Of a stretch of DNA of 9,375 bases, positions 1-6,526 are shown one piece after another. Below the pieces are notes generated by a model that saw only the letters and a program-made list of their open reading frames with translations, was not told the DNA's origin and did no database searches. Made by a program: the position numbers and the translations under genes. Each line of letters opens with the position of its first letter. Position 1 is the stretch's first letter. This DNA comes from Collinsella aerofaciens (GTDB lineage Bacteria > Actinomycetota > Coriobacteriia > Coriobacteriales > Coriobacteriaceae), in contig JAUUSS010000089.1 of the NCBI GenBank assembly GCA_030841765.1, positions 1 through 9,375 on the forward strand, given 5' to 3'.

Positions 1-1
1 T

Positions 2-361
2 CGCTATGTGCCCGGTTTTGTCATCCAGGGCGGCGACCCCAATACCCGCGATATGTCCGGCGCCGACGTCGCCGCTGGTCTTGAGGGCCCCGACGGCATG
101 CCCGGTACCGGTGGCCCCGGCTACTGCATCAAGGGCGAGTTTGCCACCAATCCGCGCAACAGCCATGTCGATGGTGCCCTTGCCATGGCACGCTCCATGG
201 ACCCCGATTCCGCGGGTTCGCAGTTCTACTTCTGCCTGGGCGCCCAGCATAACCTCGATTCCGGTTACACCGTCTTTGGTACCACGGTCGAGGGTCTCGA
301 TGTGATTTCGCAGCTGCGTGCCGGCGACGAGATCGTCCATGTCGAGATCGTTCACGAGTAA
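2..361 (+). CDS. Cyclophilin-type peptidyl-prolyl cis-trans isomerase, 5'-truncated by the window edge
   Basis: Cyclophilins catalyse cis-trans isomerisation of X-Pro bonds and help proteins fold. The visible part starts with R-Y-V-P-G-F-V-I-Q-G-G-D, matching the family's FHR-x-x-PGF-x-x-QGGD block. The first complete codon (2-4, CGC) is therefore probably the catalytic arginine (Arg55 of human CypA). Later family blocks are GALAMAR, the core GSQFYFCLG (CypA Phe113 region) and YTVFG. The position of CypA Trp121, important for cyclosporin binding, appears to be Asn (HNLDSG), as bacterial cyclophilins often lack that Trp. The gene ends in TAA at 359-361. The N-terminus is missing, so it cannot be said whether the protein is cytoplasmic or has a signal peptide or lipobox. 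A GTG at 8 could be mistaken for a start, but the family match continues upstream of it. The next gene starts 11 bases downstream, suggesting co-transcription. Confidence 0.93.
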   Translation, partial: RYVPGFVIQGGDPNTRDMSGADVAAGLEGPDGMPGTGGPGYCIKGEFATNPRNSHVDGALAMARSMDPDSAGSQFYFCLGAQHNLDSGYTVFGTTVEGLDVISQLRAGDEIVHVEIVHE

Positions 362-372
362 AGGGGATTTCC

Positions 373-1677
373 TTGAATAGCCAGCTGATCCAACAGGGCC
401 GTGCCGCTTACCGCGCGGGTGATTTTTCCGCTGCAGCCCAGATGCTTGGGGCGGCAAAAACTCCCGATGAGATTATGGGCGAGGCCGATCACCTTCGTGG
501 CAACGCCTTGATGCACCTGGGCATGTATGCCGAGGCCGCCGAGGCCTATGCCGCCGCCCTCAACGACGGCACCTATGGCAAGCGCGGCGCGCTGCTCACC
601 AACCGCGGCAAGGCACTCGCCGCCGTGGGCGACTACACGACGGCCGCCCAGGCGTTCTCTGCCGCTACGCAGGACGCTTCTTATGCCACGCCGTTCAAGG
701 CCTATCTGGGCCTGGGTAACGCGCTGTTCCAGTCGGGCGACTATGCCAACGCGGGTACTGCTTTCCGTCAGGCTGCCATCGACGGCGCCAATCCGGCTCC
801 TGCCGCCGCACTCGGCGAGCTCGGTCGTTGCTTCATTAAGCTCGGCCGTCCGGCGGATGCCGTGGAGACCTACCGTACGGCTATCGACTTTGCCGGCCCC
901 CGCGACGACACGCGTGCGCTCAACGCCGGCATGGGTCAGGCGCTTTCTGCCGCCGGCCGTCCCTCCGACGCACTCGACGCCTTTAACGCCGCTACTGCCG
1001 ATGGTATCTACCAGCTCACCTCCGAGCAGGCCGATGAGCTTGCCCGCGTGCACGATTCGCTTGCCGCGCTGTCTGCCCAGACGGCTATGGCCACGGCTCC
1101 GGCGCCCGCGATGGACGCTCCTGCCGTCGATCCGCTCGATCCTACGGGCGCGACCGGTCAGTTTATGCCCGATCCCTCGGACACCGGCTTCTTTACGCTG
1201 TCCGAGTCCGAGATGGTCCAGCAGGACCGTCAGGATCGTAAGCAGGCCAAGGTCCGTCGTCGCCACCGCCACATGGGTCTCAAAGTCTTCATCGTGCTGC
1301 TTCTGCTCATTTTGATCGCCGTGGGCGGTCTGGGCTTTGCCTACACGCGCGGCTTTGGTTTCCCGTCCCAGGAGTCTGTCGTTTCCGATCTGTTCCAGGC
1401 TGCCGGCGACGGTGACACGGCAAAGGCCGAGTCTTGCCTGGCCTCGAGCCTGTCCGAGGACGCTAAGTCGATGATCATCTCCTCGATTCCGCAGGGTGCC
1501 ACTGTGTCCGTCGAAGGCATGGATCAGTCCATGACCGAGACGACCGCTAAGGTGAAGGCATCGCTGTCCAAGGGCGGCGAGCAGGAGTACACCGTCAAAT
1601 TCGTGCGCTCCGACAGCCATATCGGCTGGGCCGTTTCCTCGCTCGATATGGATTTCTCGGCTGCTGACAACCAGTAG
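373..1677 (+). CDS. TPR-repeat single-pass membrane protein with small extracytoplasmic domain
   Basis: This 434-residue protein has about six tetratricopeptide-like helical pairs at roughly 5-27, 40-65, 75-100, 109-137, 146-172 and 183-209 (for example GNALMHLGMYAEAAEAYAAA, GRCFIKLGRPADAVETYRTA). TPRs are protein-protein scaffolds. A Pro/Ala/Asp-rich linker (about 232-285) leads to a very basic stretch (KVRRRHRH, about 293-300) and one strong membrane helix (about 303-324). The basic flank places the TPRs in the cytoplasm. The last 110 residues would lie outside; their layout (SVVSDLFQAAGDGD, then a strand-rich end) resembles DUF4878/NTF2-like wall-side domains, a tentative fold guess. The TTG start at 373 is supported by AAGGGGA (361-367), which overlaps the TAA of the cyclophilin gene. 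The gene ends with tandem in-frame stops TAG-TGA (1675-1680). Function is unknown; its position before mreB suggests, but does not prove, an envelope role. Confidence 0.85.
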   Translation: MNSQLIQQGRAAYRAGDFSAAAQMLGAAKTPDEIMGEADHLRGNALMHLGMYAEAAEAYAAALNDGTYGKRGALLTNRGKALAAVGDYTTAAQAFSAATQDASYATPFKAYLGLGNALFQSGDYANAGTAFRQAAIDGANPAPAAALGELGRCFIKLGRPADAVETYRTAIDFAGPRDDTRALNAGMGQALSAAGRPSDALDAFNAATADGIYQLTSEQADELARVHDSLAALSAQTAMATAPAPAMDAPAVDPLDPTGATGQFMPDPSDTGFFTLSESEMVQQDRQDRKQAKVRRRHRHMGLKVFIVLLLLILIAVGGLGFAYTRGFGFPSQESVVSDLFQAAGDGDTAKAESCLASSLSEDAKSMIISSIPQGATVSVEGMDQSMTETTAKVKASLSKGGEQEYTVKFVRSDSHIGWAVSSLDMDFSAADNQ

Positions 1678-1699
1678 TGACCTTATGGGATTTAGCTTT

Positions 1700-1732
1700 G
1701 CCCGGCGCTTCACCGCAAGTGAGGTGCCGGGC
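1700..1732 (+). terminator. Strong hairpin after the TPR gene, possible terminator
   Basis: Arms GCCCGGCGCTTCAC (1700-1713) and GTGAGGTGCCGGGC (1719-1732) pair over 14 positions with two G-U wobbles and no mismatch, around the 5-base loop CGCAA. The hairpin starts 20 bases after the second of the tandem stops. The following sequence (TTGCGCTAGTA) is not a good U-tract, so intrinsic termination could be partial. It may instead stabilise the 3' end of the message or serve as a regulatory element before mreB. Confidence 0.5.
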
Positions 1733-1747
1733 TTGCGCTAGTATGAT
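1719..1747 (+). promoter_or_regulatory. Candidate promoter for the mreB operon (weak -35)
   Basis: TATGAT (1742-1747) matches the -10 consensus TATAAT at five of six bases and lies in the only sizeable gap before mreB. The hexamer 17 bases upstream, GTGAGG (1719-1724), shares only three bases with TTGACA and lies in the right arm of the hairpin. If real, the promoter would give a leader of about 40 bases. The call rests mainly on position and the -10 match; transcription might also read through from the TPR gene. Confidence 0.3.
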
Positions 1748-1756
1748 GAGCTAGTA
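1737..1756 (+). repeat. Short direct repeat GCTAGTA x2, 13-base period
   Basis: GCTAGTA occurs at 1737-1743 and again at 1750-1756, overlapping and following the candidate -10 element. Spacing of just over one helical turn is compatible with binding of a regulator dimer, but seven-base repeats can arise by chance. Confidence 0.35.
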
Positions 1757-1782
1757 GTTTTCCAGCAATCATCCAACACATC

Positions 1783-1795
1783 AGGAGTTGCGTTG
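1783..1795 (+). promoter_or_regulatory. Ribosome binding site fixing the TTG start of mreB
   Basis: AGGAG (1783-1787) is followed by a 5-base spacer and TTG (1793-1795). The in-frame TTG at 1802 and ATG at 1805 are 14 and 17 bases away, too far for this site, so 1793 is the best-supported start. Confidence 0.7.
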
Positions 1796-2836
1796 TTTTC
1801 TTTGATGGATATGTTCTTCGGTAGCTATGCGGGCGATCTTGCCATCGACCTCGGCACCGCCAATACGCTTGTCTCCGTGCGCGGCAAGGGCATCGTCATT
1901 CGCGAGCCCTCTGTAGTCGCCATCGACAAGAACGACGAGCGCATCCTGGCGGTCGGTATCGAGGCAAAGCGCATGCTCGGCCGTACGCCCGGCAACATCG
2001 TGGCCGTTCGTCCCCTGAAGGACGGCGTCATCGCCGACTTCGATGTTACAGAGGCTATGCTTCGCTACTTTATCGACAAGGCGTCCGAGAAGCGCTATCC
2101 GTGGACCCCGCGTCCGCGCGTTGTCGTCTGCGTTCCCTCCGGTGTCACGTCGGTCGAGAAGCGTGCCGTCTTTGAGGCCACGATCCAGGCCGGCGCTCGC
2201 CAGGCCTATCTGATCGAAGAGCCTATGGCCGCCGCTATCGGCGCCGACCTGCCCGTCGAGGAGCCTACCGGCTCCATGGTCATCGACATCGGTGGCGGTA
2301 CCACCGAGGTTGCCGTTATCGCTATGGGCGGCATCGTCGTCTCGCAGTCCATCCGTATTGCCGGCGACGAGTTCGATCAGGCCATCCTCACGCACGTTCG
2401 CGATGCCTACAACTTGGCCATCGGCGAGCGTACGGCAGAGGACATCAAGATCAAGGTCGGCTCCGCCGTGCCGCTCAAGGACGAGCTCGACGTCGAGGTC
2501 AACGGCCGCGACGTGATCACCGGTCTGCCCAAGACCGTGCGCATCGAGAGCGAGGAGATTCGTCGCGCACTCAACAAGCCGCTCGACGAGATGGCCAAGG
2601 CCGTCAAGGACGCGCTCGACGCTACGCCTCCCGATCTTGCCTCGGACCTTATGTACTACGGCATTTTGCTGACCGGTGGCGGCGCGCTGCTGCGCGGTCT
2701 CGACGTGCGCCTGCGCGATGAGACCGGCGTTTCGGTCAACGTCAGCCCCACGGCGCTCGATAACGTTGTTAACGGCTGTGCCCGCGTGCTCGAGGCCAAT
2801 GCGTTTGATGGCGGCTTCGTCCAGACCAATGCTTAA
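1793..2836 (+). CDS. mreB: Rod shape-determining protein MreB (bacterial actin)
   Basis: MreB polymerises with ATP into short membrane-bound filaments that organise lateral-wall synthesis by RodA/PBP2. At 347 residues it is the usual family length. Actin-fold landmarks are in order: phosphate-1 loop IDLGTANTLV (18-27), VPSGVTSVEKR (114-124), IEEPMAAAIGA (141-151), phosphate-2 loop VIDIGGGTTEV (163-173), the MreB block GERTAEDIKIKVGSA (211-225) and the adenosine motif LLTGGGALLRGL (292-303). The N-terminal hydrophobic stretch MFSLMDMFFG probably contacts the membrane. Translation starts at TTG 1793, chosen by the AGGAG spaced 5 bases upstream. It is the first gene of the tight mre-rod run; mreC begins 21 bases after its TAA. 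No key motif is missing. The rarer start codon may limit expression, which is inference. Confidence 0.98.
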   Translation: MFSLMDMFFGSYAGDLAIDLGTANTLVSVRGKGIVIREPSVVAIDKNDERILAVGIEAKRMLGRTPGNIVAVRPLKDGVIADFDVTEAMLRYFIDKASEKRYPWTPRPRVVVCVPSGVTSVEKRAVFEATIQAGARQAYLIEEPMAAAIGADLPVEEPTGSMVIDIGGGTTEVAVIAMGGIVVSQSIRIAGDEFDQAILTHVRDAYNLAIGERTAEDIKIKVGSAVPLKDELDVEVNGRDVITGLPKTVRIESEEIRRALNKPLDEMAKAVKDALDATPPDLASDLMYYGILLTGGGALLRGLDVRLRDETGVSVNVSPTALDNVVNGCARVLEANAFDGGFVQTNA

Positions 2837-2843
2837 TTTCCAA

Positions 2844-2860
2844 AAGGTGGATTCCATTTG
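2844..2860 (+). promoter_or_regulatory. Ribosome binding site fixing the TTG start of mreC
   Basis: AAGGTGG (2844-2850) stands 7 bases before TTG 2858. The internal ATG at 2915 has no comparable site and lies in the loop of an inverted repeat, so the TTG is preferred. Confidence 0.65.
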
Positions 2861-3856
2861 GCACGATCTTCGGGTTTCTCCACAAATCTGAATACCAAGC
2901 GACAATCAACGGGTATGCGCCCGTTGATTGTTTTCAGCCTGATTTCGGTGTTGCTGCTCACGTTTTATATTCGTGAGGGCGAGGCTGGGCCGATTCATGC
3001 CGTGCGTTCGGGCGTAACGACGATTACCTCGCCGGTGCGCTTTGTGGGTTCGGCTGTGGCGGCTCCCTTCAATGCCATCGGCAACGTGTTCTCTAACCTT
3101 ACGGCGTCGCAGGACACGCTCGACGAGCTTAAGAAGCAAAACGAGGAACTGACCTCTAAGGTTGCCGAGCTCTCCGAGTCTCAAAAGACCGCCGAGCGTC
3201 TGGAGGGGCTGGTCGGCCTGCAGTCGACCTATAACCTCAAATCGACCGCTGCTCGTATCGTTGGTGCTTCCGGCGATGCCTGGACCTCGACCGTTACCAT
3301 CGACAAGGGCTCTGCCGACGGCCTTACCATTAACATGCCCGTGACGAGTTCTGCCGGTGTTATCGGCCAGATCATCGAAGTCTCGGCCAAGACGTCCACC
3401 GTGCGCCTGATTGGCGACGAGAACTCGGGTGTGTCCGCCATGGTACAGGACACGCGCGCCCAGGGCATGCTGCAGGGTCAGGCTGACGGCACGCTGCGTC
3501 TTGAGTACGTGAGCGTCGACTCCGACGTTAAGGTTGGCGACATCATCGTGACCTCGGGCATCGGCGGTGTGTTCCCCAAGGGTCTACCGCTCGGCACCGT
3601 CTCGTCGGTTGAGAAATCGGCAAACGACGTGTACTACACCATTGTGGTGCGCGCTCAGACCACGGCCGAGAACAACGAGGAAGTGCTGGTCATTACCTCG
3701 CTGACCGATGAACAGTCGGCCTCGGATGAGGACGTGAGCACGGCCAACAGCACGCCGCAGGGAACGTCGCGCGATGCTGCAACCAAGACGAAGAACGAGA
3801 GCTCGGATGACAGTTCCGACACGTCCGAGACGACCGATTCTGGCTCGAACGAATAG
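2858..3856 (+). CDS. mreC: Rod shape-determining protein MreC
   Basis: MreC is a bitopic membrane protein whose outer part binds and activates the RodA-PBP2 synthase. This one has 332 residues: a short basic cytoplasmic N-terminus (1-21), one membrane helix (about 22-37), a coiled coil (about 83-118, LDELKKQNEELTSKVAELSE) and the paired beta-barrel MreC domain (about 120-282). Typical blocks in that domain are ARIVGASGDAWTSTVTIDKG, SAGVIGQI and SGIGGVFPKGLPLGTV. The last 48 residues are a low-complexity Ser/Thr/Asp/Glu tail ending SGSNE, an extension beyond the conserved fold. The start is TTG 2858 with AAGGTGG upstream; starting at ATG 2915 would still keep the helix but lacks a ribosome site. 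Codons 16-26 lie in a perfect terminator-like inverted repeat. The TAG stop runs directly into the mreD ribosome binding site. Confidence 0.96.
   Translation: MARSSGFSTNLNTKRQSTGMRPLIVFSLISVLLLTFYIREGEAGPIHAVRSGVTTITSPVRFVGSAVAAPFNAIGNVFSNLTASQDTLDELKKQNEELTSKVAELSESQKTAERLEGLVGLQSTYNLKSTAARIVGASGDAWTSTVTIDKGSADGLTINMPVTSSAGVIGQIIEVSAKTSTVRLIGDENSGVSAMVQDTRAQGMLQGQADGTLRLEYVSVDSDVKVGDIIVTSGIGGVFPKGLPLGTVSSVEKSANDVYYTIVVRAQTTAENNEEVLVITSLTDEQSASDEDVSTANSTPQGTSRDAATKTKNESSDDSSDTSETTDSGSNE
2902..2934 (+). repeat. Perfect inverted repeat with T-run inside mreC (terminator or attenuator-like)
   Basis: ACAATCAACGGG (2902-2913) and CCCGTTGATTGT (2920-2931) are perfectly complementary over 12 bp around the loop TATGCG, and are followed by TTT (2932-2934). 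Shape and T-run match a small intrinsic terminator, yet the element lies 45-77 bases into the mreC reading frame. It could terminate some transcripts when mreC is not being translated, or be a protein-binding dyad. The sequence shows the structure; the function is inference. Confidence 0.55.
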
Positions 3857-3870
3857 GGGGCATGTCCATG
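3855..3870 (+). promoter_or_regulatory. Ribosome binding site deciding the mreD start
   Basis: AGGGGG (3855-3860) shares its first two bases with the mreC stop TAG. It is 7 bases from ATG 3868 but only 1 base from ATG 3862, so 3868 is the likelier initiation codon. Confidence 0.6.
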
Positions 3871-4434
3871 GATCTACACGAGCAGGGGATGAGCTCCCGC
3901 ACGTTTGTGATCGCCGCCATCGTGTGCGTGCTGCTGCAGGCAGGCCTGGCACCGCAGATCTCCATTGCGGGCGGTCGCGTCAACTTCATGATTATCTTGG
4001 TGTGCCTGAGTGTGTTCTCGGGCGACCCGACCCGTGCCGTCGTGTGCGGTTTTTGCAGCGGCTTGTTTTATGACCTGTCCGCTGCCGTGCCGGTGGGCAT
4101 TATGTCGCTCCTGCTGACCGTGGGTTCTTTTGCCCTGGTGCACAGCGCCGTCGGTCAGACGGGCGGTACCCCAAGTGCGCGCGGCGTCACTGTGGGCGCC
4201 TTCGCGCTCGTCATTAATGTGATCTACAGCATCATCTTGCTGTTTATGGGTTTGGAGACGAGCTTTGTCGTGGCGATCTTCGGCCATGCGCTGCCGTCCT
4301 CGATCCTGACGGGTCTGGTTGCCATTCCGTTTTTGATGTCCGGCGTCGTGCCACAGTCCGGCTATGGATTCTCCGCACGTGGCGGACGCCAGACGGGTAT
4401 GCGCTTTAAGCCCAAGACCCGCAAGCTCAAATAG
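3868..4434 (+). CDS. mreD: Rod shape-determining protein MreD
   Basis: MreD is a small polytopic membrane protein that works with MreC in the elongasome. The product of about 188 residues has five to six hydrophobic segments (numbered from 3862: about 13-30, 40-57, 60-75, 78-98, 108-130, 133-160). It contains the family-typical segment GFCSGLFYDL (63-72) and ends in a basic cytoplasmic tail (RGGRQTGMRFKPKTRKLK). Length and topology fit MreD, and its place between mreC and mrdA makes the call firm although the family is poorly conserved. The start at 3868 is chosen because AGGGGG is 7 bases upstream; the in-frame ATG at 3862 would add two residues and is nearly on top of that site. The gap to mrdA is 13 bases. 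Confidence 0.92.
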   Translation: MDLHEQGMSSRTFVIAAIVCVLLQAGLAPQISIAGGRVNFMIILVCLSVFSGDPTRAVVCGFCSGLFYDLSAAVPVGIMSLLLTVGSFALVHSAVGQTGGTPSARGVTVGAFALVINVIYSIILLFMGLETSFVVAIFGHALPSSILTGLVAIPFLMSGVVPQSGYGFSARGGRQTGMRFKPKTRKLK

Positions 4435-4447
4435 GGGAGGCCCGTAG

Positions 4448-6517
4448 ATGTCTTCCCAGTTGACGGTTATTATCGCCGGTATCGTGCTAGTTGTGGCCAT
4501 CGTGGTCGCACTGGTCATCATGCGTCGCGGCGATTCCCGTTTTACCTACGATACGCAGCATGGAACGACCCCGCGCGCCACCGAGGGCGAGGGCAATACC
4601 GCGGTGACCGCCTTTAAGGGCCGCTTTTCCATCCTCACCACGGGTGTGGGCGCGATGTTTGCGGCGCTCGCCGTCAAGCTGTGGGGCATGCAGATGGTCT
4701 CGTCGGACTATTACGAGAAGCAGGCCAATAGTAATCAGACTCGCACCGTTACCACTCCTGCTGTGCGCGGCCGCATCCTCGACCGCAATGGCGTGGCGCT
4801 TGTCCAGAACCGTCCCTCACTTGCTGTCGTGGCCTACCGCGACCTTGCCGAGGATGAGGTCCTGGTTCGCCATCTTGCCAACGTGCTTGGAATGCCTTAC
4901 GTGGCGGTCCTTCGCAATATTCAGGACAATACAGAGGGCGCTCAGAGCCTGCATACCATCGCGACGGACGTCCGTCGCTCCACGGTTGCCTATATTCAGG
5001 AGCATGCCGGCGAGTTCCCGGGCGTCAAGATCGCCGAGCGTACCGAGCGCCAGTATCCATATGGCGAGACGGCATGCCATATCTTGGGCTATACCGGCAC
5101 CATTACCTCCGAGCAGCTCGAGGCCCAGAATAAGAAAACCTCTGGCGATGATGATGCTTCTGCTGGCAAGATTACGTACCAGTCGGGCGATATCGTGGGC
5201 CAGGCGGGCGTTGAGAGCTACTACGAAAACCTGCTGCAGGGTATTCGTGGCGAGCAGACCGTCAAGGTCGATGCCTCGGGCAATGTGACCGGTCAGGCCG
5301 GTGCCGTGCCTGCGAAGGCCGGCTCCGACATTAAGCTCACGCTCGACCTTAAGATCCAGCAGGCCTGCGAGACGGCGCTGGCGAGCGCTATCGAGCTTGC
5401 CAAGACCACTGGCTACAGCAATGCCGGCAACGGCGCTGTGGTGTGTCTCGATCCCAACAATGGCGAGATCCTGGGCATGGCGAGCCAGCCCAAGTTCGAT
5501 CCGTCCGTCTTTATCGGCGGCGTCTCAAATGACGTGTGGACCGAGCTCAATGATGACAAGGGTTCGCACCCGCTGCTCAACCGCGCCATTAGCGGACAGT
5601 ACATGTCGGCCTCGACCATCAAGCCGCTCTCGGCGCTGGCCGGTCTTGAGTTTGGAACCTACACGTCGGGGCAGACGACCAACTGCACGGGCTATTGGAC
5701 GGGTCTGGGCAAGTCGTGGGGCAAGTACTGCTGGTTGCATTCCGGCCACGGCACCATGACGCTGCAGTCGGGTATCGCCAACTCGTGCGACCCTGTCTTC
5801 TACGACATGGGCAAGGCGTTCTTTTATGACGAGCAACATCCCGAGGGCTTGCAGGAGGTCTTTCGTCGCTGGGGCCTAGGCAAGACCTGCGGTATCGATC
5901 TGCCGAGTGAGGGCGCGGGCCGTATTCCCGATGCCGAGTGGAAAGAGTCGTACTTCACCGACGCCTCTGCCGAGGACCGCAAGTGGAATGCCGGCGATAT
6001 GACCAACATCGCCATCGGCCAGGGCGACATCCTGGTGACGCCCCTGCAGATGGCGTGCGCCTATATGGGTCTTGCCAACGGCGGCAAACAGTACGTGCCT
6101 CACGTGTTTTTGTCTGCCGTGTCGCGCGATGGCGACGGCGATGCCTATAAGTACAACGGCAAGGGCAAGAAGAAGCGCCTGGAGGCCAAGATCAACAGTG
6201 ATTCGGATTTGGCTCTAGTTCGCAACGGCATGCACGACGTGATTTACACGGCATCGACGTCCCTGGCGGCGCACTTTGGCACCCTGACGCCGCAGGTATA
6301 CGGCAAGTCGGGCACGGGCGAGAAAAGTGGCGAGGACGAATACGCGTGGTTCTGCGCCTATGCACCGGCCGATGATCCCAAGTATGTCATCGCTACTGTT
6401 CTGGAGCAGGGCGGCGGCGGCTCAGATACCGCGATGCATGTCGTGCGCGACGTGCTCGGCGTGATTTATGACGAGCCCGATACCTCTTCGGCCTCGGGCG
6501 ATTCTTCGGTTCGATAG
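4448..6517 (+). CDS. mrdA: Penicillin-binding protein 2, elongasome class B transpeptidase
   Basis: PBP2 cross-links glycan strands made by RodA. The 689-residue product has a hydrophobic helix at about 5-25, a cytoplasmic loop (26-59), a second helix at about 60-80 and then the PBP dimerisation block (TPAVRGRILDRNG, about 103-115). The transpeptidase domain follows, with SxxK as S389-T-I-K392, the second motif as S446-C-D448 (SxD, common in PBP2 where others have SxN) and the third as K620-S-G-T. The usual PGS before the catalytic Ser region reads S-A-S here (YMSASTIKP). Cys413, Cys428 and the following HSGHG fit the PBP2 subgroup. ATG 4448 has the strong AGGGGAGG site (4433-4440) 7 bases upstream, so the extra N-terminal helix is part of the protein. 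The TAG stop is part of the rodA ribosome site. Confidence 0.96.
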   Translation: MSSQLTVIIAGIVLVVAIVVALVIMRRGDSRFTYDTQHGTTPRATEGEGNTAVTAFKGRFSILTTGVGAMFAALAVKLWGMQMVSSDYYEKQANSNQTRTVTTPAVRGRILDRNGVALVQNRPSLAVVAYRDLAEDEVLVRHLANVLGMPYVAVLRNIQDNTEGAQSLHTIATDVRRSTVAYIQEHAGEFPGVKIAERTERQYPYGETACHILGYTGTITSEQLEAQNKKTSGDDDASAGKITYQSGDIVGQAGVESYYENLLQGIRGEQTVKVDASGNVTGQAGAVPAKAGSDIKLTLDLKIQQACETALASAIELAKTTGYSNAGNGAVVCLDPNNGEILGMASQPKFDPSVFIGGVSNDVWTELNDDKGSHPLLNRAISGQYMSASTIKPLSALAGLEFGTYTSGQTTNCTGYWTGLGKSWGKYCWLHSGHGTMTLQSGIANSCDPVFYDMGKAFFYDEQHPEGLQEVFRRWGLGKTCGIDLPSEGAGRIPDAEWKESYFTDASAEDRKWNAGDMTNIAIGQGDILVTPLQMACAYMGLANGGKQYVPHVFLSAVSRDGDGDAYKYNGKGKKKRLEAKINSDSDLALVRNGMHDVIYTASTSLAAHFGTLTPQVYGKSGTGEKSGEDEYAWFCAYAPADDPKYVIATVLEQGGGGSDTAMHVVRDVLGVIYDEPDTSSASGDSSVR

Positions 6518-6526
6518 GAGGTTGCG

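Noticed and set aside
8..10. GTG 8 as the start of the cyclophilin gene
   Set aside because: The conserved family block includes the codons before it, and the protein would lack its catalytic Arg and N-terminal third; the gene is cut by the window edge.
352..1713. A 453-codon open frame on the - strand covering the whole TPR gene
   Set aside because: Its Gly/Arg/His-rich product shows no family resemblance and mirrors the high-GC3 codon pattern of the real gene, which has clear TPR and membrane features.
1781..2905. A 374-codon open frame on the - strand opposite mreB
   Set aside because: MreB is certain on the + strand; the antisense product is compositionally biased and resembles no family I recognise. 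Long antisense frames are expected at this GC content.
3862..3864. ATG 3862 as the mreD start
   Set aside because: It is one base from the ribosome binding site; ATG 3868 at 7 bases is better placed. The difference is only two residues.
3874..4521. A 215-codon - strand frame opposite mreD, and similar ones opposite rodA (6734-7429) and the DUF697 gene (7655-8488)
   Set aside because: Each shadows a well-supported gene, has His/Arg/Gln-rich composition and no recognisable motif.
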